Assembly: GCF_000003815.2 (NCBI RefSeq)
Contig: NW_023365764.1
Span: 107,967-171,966 of the forward strand
DNA: 64,000 bases
Direction: 5' to 3'
From: Branchiostoma floridae
Taxonomy: Eukaryota; Chordata; Leptocardii; Amphioxiformes; Branchiostomatidae
Shown here: piece by piece, positions 11,726-21,754 of the stretch
Numbering within the stretch: the stretch's first letter is position 1
Layout: each line of letters starts with the position of its first letter
The notes under the pieces: model-generated
Database searches by the model: none
What the model was told of the DNA's origin: nothing
What the model saw: the letters and a program-made list of their open reading frames with translations, nothing else
Program-made: the position numbers and the translations under genes

Positions 11726-13220
11726 AGTCTTCGCTAGACAGATTTCTTTAACCTGCTTATTTGTGCCATGCTTCCATAACACCTATTTACTAAATGGTCA
11801 ATGAAATTGTCCAATGTAAGGTTTTGATCGACATGTACTCCTAGAACTGCGTAGACGCTTGGCAGTTAGTTCTTGTCGAAGCATCTGCCGCCTGGGTTCC
11901 AGCTTTGGTGATGGTGCGATCCTTAATTGTCTTGTTAATCATACGGTATCTTAATTTATTGGATTCAGGTGCATAAATGCCTCAGGAGAGAGCCTAATGG
12001 TATAATCTTGTACACCAGTAGCTTGACAAAAGGCTAATTACTGGGAGGAAACATCCTGCATTTTCTCATAATGTTCCTTTCCAGCTCCAACAATGCTTAT
12101 TGAATAAGGCAAGTGACATATATATTACCTTTAAAACATAGACATGTAAAAGTGATTTTTATGAATCTTAAATGTTACTTGCCTTTGCAAAAATATTGTA
12201 AATGGAAGTGATACATAGTAATATAACATTGTCTGAGTTTTATATAAAATTCATTCATGGCTAGCAGAAATTTTAGTTTTCCAAACGCGTCTTAGGACCA
12301 CTGAGCATTGTAATCTAAAGCATGTGTAATCTTTATTACATAAGCTTGCAATTTGCTTTTACATCGATGTGAAAGTAAACAACACAATAAAGTGGCTGTG
12401 CATGCTCATTTAAAGTAAGACTTTAATTTCAACCAAGCAGTCTACACCAACAATATATGAACGACCTGTGAAAAACTAAAAATTATTAAAGTTAACATGT
12501 ATCAGTTTATCATTGTATGCATGTATGATACATATACATCAGGGTAAGCTTTCGTTCCGGCTCGTTCATAGTGTACGTTATTGTGTGATGTGACATGTCA
12601 AGCTAAAAGCATTACATTTTGCCACCGACGTAAACATAATATCACAATGAATATGTCAGGTCTTGATTTACTTGGTAATATTCTTGGTGAGAATCTTGAT
12701 TTTATACATAATAACAGTGCGTTCGTTACAAAGAAAAACTGTATTGTTGTATTTACAATACTGAACTGATATTTCAATGCAGATTGTATAACTGCGGACA
12801 TACACACCACTGTCAGTAAACAAAAAAACAAACACACCATGGGATTAGGATGCCTCTGTTTTCATAGAGGTTATAATAAAGTCTATAATTCTTTGTCTAT
12901 ACTACAGTGGTTTCTCCTGTCGCTGCATGCCTCGTTTTCAAATCACAGTGAAGCAACCAAAGCAAAGCTTAACCCGATACACCGTATCGTAGACATGATA
13001 TTATGTTTTTGTTTTCTCCAGTATCCTACCACCAGAAGAAAAGAAATCCCTTCAAGGCGAAACACTACCTTAAGATTAAGGTTTCGTAATGAATGAAATA
13101 AGACTTGCTAAATCCACTCACACTTGGGTATACCCTTATTGATAAGTATTGTGGGTTCTTCGGCATGGTCAAGGTGTGATTTTAGGCACTCATTTGTATT
13201 TGTTTCAAGTGGGCTCAAAC
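11724..13220. other. Intergenic DNA, includes the 3' flank of GBP-B
   Basis: No convincing exon, RNA gene or full transposon was seen. Open frames at 12581-12840 lie opposite each other on the two strands, are low-complexity, and lack splice context. Confidence 0.4.
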
Positions 13221-16200
13221 TTATGGCCCATTATTCCTTCGCGCTGATTCCTCTAACGCGAGCGCAAGTAAATAAGCCATGCCTCTCAACCCCTGCCCCA
13301 CAGCATACAAGCCCATCCCTGCCACATCAGCTGCACCCATGCCACCTCCGTTGCCTTGAGCCCTTTCCATCAGCCTCTCATTGGCCCTCTCTGCTTCAGC
13401 CCTTGCTTGCCTTTCCCTTTCAGCGACCCTCTCTTTTGCCTCCTCAGCCTCTCGTCTCTATTAGCAAAGCACCAAAGCCAAGATTAGTACCATGTTGAAA
13501 TATGCATGGCATATGAATAGCACGATTTTCTGTAAGTGACAGCTGTGCAGTCATTCTGTAAAGTACATTTGGTATGATATTCCTCACCAGTGAAGATCCT
13601 TACCTTCTTCTGTTCTTCCTTGAATCGGCTGTCATCCTCTTCTGCCTTTCGAGCTGCGTGCTTGATCGTGTTCCTCCTTGTCTCCTCCGTTGCGCGAAAG
13701 GTCTTAAGGACCTTTTCAAATGAAGGGCCTTTTCCAGAAGCTGAAACGTCAGCAAGAAAAGGAAAGTCCATATGAGCTTTTTACCTAATAGTGTTAAGCA
13801 TAAAGAAGTTAGAAAAACATAGGATGTCGGGCAAGATGTGCGTATGTATGTGTTTGCTTGTGTGGGTGCGTGTGGGTGCGTGTGTGCGAGTGTGTGTGTG
13901 TGTATGTGTGTTTGTGTATATATACATAAATAAACTCGGCACAAAAAGTTTGGAATATAAACTTTGGCTGATCATATTTCCGTTGTTTCTGCATCAATTT
14001 TAATGTGTTATATATCAATAGAAAGCGTGTGTGATTTCCTTTTATATGGTATCAAACTCCTTATGATTGTAAATTCGTAAAAAGAGCACCAGGGTTACTT
14101 ACGTCAGTGGGTCACGAAAATAAAGTGCCCAAATTTCAATTTTTGTGTTCAACTCTGTATCATCCTGCTTGTATGGTTGTGGGTGTCAAGGATTCAATCT
14201 ATCATTTTTCACGTAATCTTTGGTATACAGAACATCCAAGTCTATCTTTAACATTTGAGTAGAGTATATGTGTTCTTTTGGCTGTAGGATGACTGAATCG
14301 AGGTGTGGAGGCGGCAAGGAGAATGCCACGCTGACTGTCGCACGGATAGAGCGTAACAGCGCGTAGCGCTTGGTGTGGTGTATGTATGGCTGCCACAGGA
14401 AAAACAAGGTTCACTATCATCCCAGACAAGACAACCTCAATGCTGTGATATACAGGGACACCATTCTCCATTCAGTCGCAATGTCTTAGCCTTCAATATG
14501 GGGTCGAATGACATTCTGTAAGATTACACCACCCGTCCACGCACAGTCTGTATTGATCCTTGCTCTGTGTGGACGGGCGTTGTTGTCTAAAGCCCCGGTC
14601 ACAAAGCGCGTACGATTCCTTGCGATGGACTATTCCGCATATCGTACGATGAGCGCAGTACATCGCAAGAAAATCGTAAGCATCGCAAGCCATCGCAACG
14701 CATCGGATGGTGTTCAAAATTTTTCCAGCGTCGCACGTTTTTTCACTTGTGTCTCTTCTGTATAGCCGTCTGACCGCTTTTGTGCTTCTTTAACCAACAA
14801 AATGTGGACATAGCTGTTAAATACCTTCCTATAATATCTTTAACTGTAAAAATAAATTTAAAAAGACCATGACAACAAGAGTATTAGAAGCAAAAGTTCA
14901 AATCAAGCGTGAGTACTGGTATGGTTATCTCGGCCTGCTTGCCGGCTCTTCGTGTCAGGCTCTTTCGAAGATCGTATCATGATATGCTATCAACAAAAAG
15001 ATGCCATCATACAAAATCATATGATAAGCATTATATCATATATATTTCCGACTCATAGAGCCTGCCTTTATGTTCGAGTTGTCCCCATGGTTATTACGAT
15101 TATGGTAAACTGACCCAAGACCGACGAGAGCTGAGATTTGATCTAATTATAAACTCACGTGCATGAAGCGATCAAACAATTGTCTGCATCACCTGTGCGG
15201 GGCGCGCTGTTCTCTTGTTGCGACTGTGGCAGTTGCGACTGATATATGTCCCCTTTTCGTCAATATCGACAATATCAGGGAAAACTGAAACCATCACAAC
15301 ATGCTAAAAAATCATAAATCTATAACCTCATCAGTAGACGAAAATTGCCGTAATGAACTCTGCTATGGGGGCAAATAAAATCTTACGACGATAGCGAAAT
15401 TTTGAACATGTTCAAAATCCATTTCAGCTCTATTTTTCGCCATACGACGCTCCCCGATTTACTATGATTCACTGCGATTGACACAGGCACGCTCTTATGA
15501 CCTCATCGTACGATGCACTACGCGCTTTGTGACCACGGCTTTATAAACCATTGCTTCCGATTTTCTTCCGACTTACGTCGCACTGCGCTTATCCTGCGCA
15601 TCGGAAGGAATCGCAAGGAATCGTACGCGCTTTGTGACCGGGGCTTAACACTTGCAGAATTACATTTGGTCCCCCACACACGCTAAAGAGGTATGACATT
15701 GTGACTGCATGGAGAATGGTGTCCTTGTATCTCACAGCATTGAGGTTGTCTTGTCTGGGATGATAGTGAACCTTGTTTTTCCTGTGGCAGCCATACATAC
15801 ACCACACCAAGCGCTACGCGCTGTTACGCTCTATCCGTGCGACATTCAGCGTGGCATTCTCCTTGCCGCATCCACACTTCGATTCGGTCATCCAACAGCC
15901 AAAAGGGCACATATACTCTTACCAAATGTTAAAGATAAACTTGGATGTTCTGTACACCAAAGATTACGTGAAAAAGGGATAGATTGAATCCTTGACACCG
16001 CACCCATACCAGCCGGGTGATAAAGAGTTGAACAGAAAAATTGAAATTTGGGCACTTTATTTTCATGACCCACTGACGTAAGTAGCTCTGGTGCTCTTTT
16101 CACAAATTTATAATCATACGGAGTTTGATACCATATCAAAGGAAATCACACACGCTTTCTATTGATATATAACACATTAAAATTGATGCAGAAACAACGG

Positions 16201-16352
16201 AAATATGATTTGCCAAAGTTAATATTCCAAACTTTTTGTGCCGAGTTTATATGTGCGTGTGTGAGAGAGAGAGTATGAGAGGGCGAGCGAATGTATGTGC
16301 GTGTGTGTGTGTGTGTGTGTGTGCGTGTGTGTGAGAGAGAGAGAGAGAGCGT

Positions 16353-16397
<45 letters not shown>

Positions 16398-19300
16398 TTT
16401 TTGCATAGTGCACTATATAAACAATACAGCGTTGCCCTACATCTTAGTGCTGCTACCTTTAATTAGTATTTTGCAGTATGCCCAGCCTGTATAAACAGGG
16501 GAATAAAAGCTCAAAGCTCTGATTGCTTTGTTTAAAAACTCTTATATTGAAGTTGCATTTACAGAGTTGACGATGTCTCACCTTTTTGATTGTAGGTGCG
16601 GATCACACCCTCCATGTCCTTTACATACATGTCGAACCCCCCGACTCTGTTGTAGCCACCACTTTCCACTTTCTGTCGGACACTTTTGTCAGCTTCCCCC
16701 ATGATCTTTTCGCAGACATCCTTTGACTTGGAGCCGTTAATCTTGAGCAACCCAAGACGTTCTGCTTCCATTTTTTCCTGAAATTGAAGGGCCAAGCATT
16801 ATTTTAACTTATCAATAATTGAAATGCCATTTCATTCTACCATGAACTTTAAGCCTGCTACGTGACCCCTTAAGTTTTTACAGCATGTCACAGCTACGTT
16901 GTCAAATACGTATTCCAAGTCAACGTACGTGGTATTTGTTTGGTCGTTTCGTTCTTTCTCATATTTCTAACATATTATTCAATTCCAGGGAAAAATTACC
17001 TGGAGACCTTCCTTCCATGTTCCGTCTTTGTCCCATTTCCCCACGTCTGGAGTCAGCTTCGAAACGGCATCCTCTGCCGCTGTTGTGATCCTTCTGTTGC
17101 AGGTCTCCTCGTCAGTCGGCATCAGTGGCTTTATTTTTTTCTCCACAGTTTTCTGGAATTGTTTCATGCACTCGTTCGAAGCCCTACGACACTCCCCTTC
17201 CACCATGGCCTCGTGAGCGCCGATGACAGATGGAACGGCGTTTGGGTCGTTGATGGCGTCGACGTAGTACTTCATGGCGTGAATAAGGCCTGAAACAGAT
17301 GATAGCCTCAAAGCCATCGTCGTGAGTTCGCCTCTTTCTTGGAAAAATTGTAACTGACAGTTGACAAATTCTAACTGTTCTAGGATCAGACAGACATTGG
17401 CTTTTATTGCAAATAATGTTGCTTTTATAATCATATACTATGACTTGAAATATATCATTTGCCTTAGCCCATTTAGATAGAGCAAAAGTATTTTGTTGTG
17501 CATGACAATAGCGTAATAAAAAAATTGATAAGTTCTGGAAAAGTATAGCAACTTAGGAATTTGATTACTAACATACTTATTCAGTCACTTCCTTTTTTTT
17601 TCAAACTTTCTGCTGGGACAGAAGGGACAAAATATACTCCGTCTGCTGAGTTCCTTGCTAAATACCATACCTGTTGTCTTTATGTCATCTCCATTAACCC
17701 TTTTGACCTGACCAGAGTTCCAGATCTCATGGGTTAACTTGCCGACAGTATCCATGTATTTCTTTTGTAGTTCGTTATCCGTCACCTTGTCAAGGTTGCT
17801 GAAATTCACAATTGCAAATGCATCAATGTGCAATAGTATTCTTTTTTTATATCATAACGTTCTTCCAAGGAATTGATGGACTATCGTGGCAGGCAGAAAT
17901 GCTAATTATGCCTGGAAACTAATCCAAAAGTGCATACCTCAAGACATCCGTGTCAATGGAGGGTGCAGGAATCATTCGGAGATGCCGCTTCGGGAAGAAA
18001 GCCTTCACTGCGTCAGTCATCTCATTGTGGGAACGGATTGATTTTGTGTGGCCATCTTTTCGCTTCAGCATGTCCTCCAGAAACTCATCAGGGGTCAGGG
18101 GTTTACCGTTCCTCTATGTATATCAAAAGCAAATAGTAGTTATCATCACAATACTACATCACAGCAACGAAATGTTTTAATATTTATGTGCCTTTCTTTT
18201 GCTTTCCTTTTTCTATGGGAGTCCGAACTCATGCATTGATTAATTCATATATTTAGGCGTCTTGTTAATCCCATTTTCTATAGTGTGCATGCGATGTTGA
18301 GAATATAACTTGTGCGCAATTGCTCATTTTGAAATTCCGTGCCGAATGTTTCACCACAATTGGAAAATACCTGGTCTGATCGATCCATCGACTAAACATT
18401 CTGATCTCATGTCAAAAAGCCCATGGTACGTAGAAGGCGACATGCCAAGATTAAAAATATATATTTTGGGTAAAACTAATGTTATGTATGTTTATGACAA
18501 AAGAAGAGAACATGTCCTTGGAGGACATATATAGTCCTAGAATTTAGGTACATTTAGGTAACTTACTTCAGGTGGTTTTAGGTGCGCCTGTTGCACGGTA
18601 ACCCATAGCCCCGGGAAGTGCTCACCAAGGTTGCTACCATCGTCGTTTCCATCTTTCTGTACACGGATACGATCTGCGAGATCTCCCATCAACCTTGGAT
18701 GAAAGGAAAAAAAATATACTAAGCCTGTACATATTTACATGAGAGGCTTGCATCTTACTGTACAAGCGTTGTCTCTCACAATTTACTTCACAATCCATTG
18801 AAAATCCATGATGATCCACAACACGCGGCCCATCTGCATTTGTATTGCTATGTATCGATAGTGGTTAGGTCAAAGAAAAAATGCACCTCAGATTAGAAAC
18901 AAAGCTGTGGTCTGGGTTTCCCTGGAGGTTGAATACCAGGTGGTTTGAAAGCAGAGTGGCCAAAACAAGGTTCTTCATGTCTTTCTCGTTCTGTTCCTCA
19001 TCGGAGTAGTCGCCCAAGCCTGCAAATATATATACATTGACATTCTTTTATACACGTGTATTTGCAAGAGAAGGGTAAAAAATGATACTTTTGCATGCAT
19101 CTCACACAGTAAATGCAGAATCAGCCATTTACGTTGTAAGCATGACAGGGGAAAGAACAATATCAGTATGTCTATTCAAATATCAGCTTCTTCGTTACAA
19201 ATATTTTCTGTTTCGACAAACCCACTGACAATTACAAATATGCGTTATACTCTACAGGGTACAGTCATTGATAAGCATTAATATAGCAATTGCTTAACTC

Positions 19301-19624
19301 TGCTAATATTCGTGCGAAAATGATTTTACCTTCAGTGTCGATGACCATAAGATAACGATCTATCTGAACAGGGTGGGGAACGATCCAGAACCAAAAATCT
19401 TTTGTTTCCGATTCCAATTTGTCTCCAAGTGGAAATCCAGCCTTCCTTTTGCACAGGAGATTTGCTAAATGGGACTTTCCCTTCCTCATCGGCCCCACCA
19501 CTGCCACCACGTCCACGGAGCGAGGCTGGAGGTTGGAGATGATCCTCTCCGCTTCGGGTGAGATGTAGATCTGTCTCCGGTTGTCCACCATCCGCGTTAT
19601 TGTCAGTTGTGTTGGACCTTCCAT
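13221..19624 (-). CDS. GBP-B: complete guanylate-binding protein family GTPase, 572 aa
   Basis: Nine exons: 19624-19330, 19019-18887, 18693-18567, 18113-17938, 17798-17671, 17289-17000, 16777-16582, 13740-13604, 13457-13221. They sum to 1719 nt (572 codons plus TAA at 13221-13223), close to the usual 580-590 residues of vertebrate GBPs. The G domain has P-loop GPMRKGKS (44-51), Thr74 in SETKDFWFW and DTEGLGD (96-102). The G4 position reads TVQQ (175-178), so the guanine-contacting Asp of GBP TLRD is Gln here, whereas GBP-A keeps Asp. Exons 6-8 form the helical region. Exon 9 is a charged coiled coil (RREAEEAKERVAER) followed by a Gly/Ala/Leu-rich hydrophobic stretch and a basic end (ARRNNGP). 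There is no CaaX box, so any membrane contact would differ from lipidated GBPs. Intron 7 carries nested transposons. Confidence 0.92.
13853..13930 (+). repeat. (GT)n-rich microsatellite flanking the palindromic element
   Basis: Imperfect gtgtgt/gtgcgt run ending directly at the left TA of the Tc1-like element. It produces spurious Thr/His-rich frames on the minus strand. Confidence 0.9.
13933..16247. mobile_element. Palindromic Tc1/mariner-type element with about 550-bp inverted arms, in GBP-B intron 7
   Basis: The left arm (13933 to about 14520) and right arm (about 15652-16247) are near-perfect reverse complements, starting AACTCGGCACAAAAAGTTTGG at both tips and flanked by TA (13931-13932 and 16248-16249). 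The arms retain a degraded frame (minus 15589-15810) with DNLNAVRYKDTILHAV, like the GNLNAVRYRDEIL block of Tc1 DDE transposases. Both arms appear to be the same half of a transposon, which gives a snap-back structure. Without the nested element it would be about 1.26 kb. Class assignment rests on TA duplication plus the weak protein match. Confidence 0.65.
14591..15645. mobile_element. Non-autonomous PIF/Harbinger-type element nested in the palindrome
   Basis: Terminal inverted repeats begin AGCCCCGGTCACAAAGCGCG at 14591 and end with the reverse complement at 15645. Direct TAA duplications lie at 14588-14590 and 15646-15648, the 3-bp TWA duplication typical of PIF/Harbinger. The 1055-bp interior has no transposase frame. 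A second, internal copy of the end motif occurs near 15510-15545 (cgctttgtgaccacggctt). Confidence 0.7.
16255..16397 (+). repeat. Compound (GT)n/(GA)n microsatellite
   Basis: Alternating gtgtgt and gagaga blocks, immediately right of the palindromic element. Mirrors the GT tract on its left flank. Confidence 0.95.
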
Positions 19625-20440
19625 GGTACTTCCTGAGAAAAATAAACAAATACATGCATGTCAGAGGCTGTAAGCCCTTTAGCAGAGATCCATTGTGACT
19701 TGTTATCTCCATGAAAATGGAGGTATTGTTTTCGGTGTGCATGTGTGTGTGTGTGTCTATTCTATAGGTTTGTCTGTCTGGCTGTATGACTGTTGGATTA
19801 GATTAGATTAGATAAGTTGTTAGATATTAGCAATAGTATATAGTTCTTCTCCAAAGATTGCCACACATTCTGCAAATTACAACAGTTATGCAATGAAGTT
19901 CCCCTTCTTCTTGCATTCTGAAAGCATGACATCATGCCGAAACCATCACCTAAATGACAAAATTGTTTTAAACTGGAATTATCAATTCAATAATCAACAT
20001 TGCCCCTTATGTTTATGGGATTTAACGTAAGATTAATTAATCAATACACCTTTGCAATTCATAACAGAGATTAAGACAAAAACGGGCTGTGACTCATGGC
20101 ACAGTAATCCGTATCTTTTATAGTTTTTATATATGTAGACAAGGGGGTAAACCATCTGAGACTAGCTCGTATTACAAGTTGCAATAATAACTTGTATCCT
20201 GCTACCATTCTGGATATGCAATAGGATTAGTACATTTAATCAACATTGAGAACCAAAGTGTAGAGTACCTGAATATAAGAAACATAAATGCAGTCTTCAT
20301 TGGGAAGCAGTAGTTTTTTTCCATTTATAATAGGTTTTGGCTCTGTGGCAAACTTAAGCTACATATCAGATACTATGTGAAGCTATACCTGAATGAGGAA
20401 CTCCGTTTATATGTTTGCACAGTATTACGTTTCTTTTCTT
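19625..20440. other. Upstream flank of GBP-B
   Basis: Starts with the 5' UTR splice acceptor (minus strand ctcag/GAAGTACC/ATG). Contains a GT run (19742-19757) and a ttaga repeat (19797-19813). A degenerate copy of the ISRE block (catgccgaaaccatcacc) lies near 19933-19950. No exon was recognised. Confidence 0.45.
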
Positions 20441-20550
20441 GCCCAGGGAAGTTTCAGTTCAAACTATTGTTAGGTCTCACACTAAAGCGGTGCTGAACCC
20501 GTGTGTGCGGTGAGGTGTGCAATTCTGTGAAACTAGCAACGCGTCATGCC

Positions 20551-20562
20551 GAAACTGAAAGC
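20551..20562 (+). promoter_or_regulatory. ISRE/IRF-E-like motif with adjacent CRE-like site
   Basis: Exact GAAACTGAAAGC, followed within 20 bases by atcacgtaat, a degenerate ATF/CREB-like word. About 0.93 kb 5' of the GBP-B start codon. Confidence 0.5.
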
Positions 20563-21369
20563 ATTATTACATCACGTAATGTCCAAACCGCCAAACCCAG
20601 GCGATCAGACTGTGCACCCAATATACTACAGAAACGTTTGAATCACCAGTTATGTCAGATCATATTACGTGAATTTGAACATGCCGTATCAGTATAAAGC
20701 GTATACACTTGTGCAATCCATGGCCAGAACTAAGAAATAGAACGAGTTTCCTGCATCCAGTGTAAAACATTGGGTAAATCAAGAGATTGTTGCTCAGTTA
20801 TGCAATGCACTATAAGTCTCAAGTCTCAAAGCATTCATACATCTGAACATTTTACTTCGAAATTCCGTATCCCACTGCGGATCACATGCAACCCTTCTTT
20901 ATTCTAGTTTGTTTATCCTAGTGACTGCAGGAGTCAGGTTTCTTTTTGAGACCCTGAAATATCCTCTTTGACCTCTTGAATAGTTATAGTAACGTACAGA
21001 AACCACGTACATTCTAAACCACACCCACCGATACCGACACATATTTGAGCAGGCGCAGAGAGCACCTGTGTCGATACCACGTCACAAAACATGGTTTGAT
21101 AGATTGTATACTTGATCATTTATTTACAATCCTGTGGAATGATCGTTAGCCCAAAGGACAAATCCAAGTGTTCTAGTTCTTGGGGAAGGGATAAATAGGC
21201 TGTAAAAGATTAAGCGTTTGTTTGAAAAGCCCTGCTCAATCTACTTGTAGTTTAGGTATCACATATTAACTTGACTTAGGTTTTGTTGTGTATTACACGC
21301 TGTTGAAAGAGATAATTGTCATAACGTAACGTAACGTAACGTTACCGAACATGATAAGGAAGTCGTGTT

Positions 21370-21425
21370 GAAAATGAAAGCAATGCGTCATGCCGAAAGT
21401 AAAAGCTTTATTACATGACGTAATC
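21370..21425 (+). promoter_or_regulatory. Double ISRE-like motifs plus CRE/ATF-like TGACGTAAT
   Basis: GAAAATGAAAGC (21370-21381) and GAAAGTAAAAGC (21395-21406), the former matching the GAAANNGAAA core, then atgacgtaatc at about 21414-21424. Same arrangement in the next unit at 25823-25875. Confidence 0.45.
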
Positions 21426-21754
21426 ACCCAGTTATGTATGCAGTATAAATCTCATTTCTCATAGCATTCATACATCTGAACATTTTACTTCGCAATTCAT
21501 CTGCTTGCACAATCATTGAAAATATGGCCTATCACCAAGTCATGTGCCGCAGTAAGACTGTGACACACAAAGACGGTGTTCTGCAAAATAAAGTGTTCTT
21601 TAATCAAGGCATAAAATACATCTGGCCATTAGAAATTTTTGACGCTTGGGTGTTGGAGAATTGTTATTAATAGAATCGGAAACAAACGCCAACAGAACAA
21701 CGAGCATCTTTATGTGGGAGTTGTCTAGAATACGAACCCAGTCTAAGATTTTAC

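Noticed and set aside
14493-15810. Possible host gene in the frames within GBP-B intron 7
   Set aside because: Frames repeat in mirror image in both arms of the palindromic element and belong to a degraded transposase.
16146-16413. His/Thr/Ser-rich open frames over the GT/GA repeats (also 13781-14018, 10756-11065)
   Set aside because: They are translations of dinucleotide microsatellites and have no codon signal outside the repeats.
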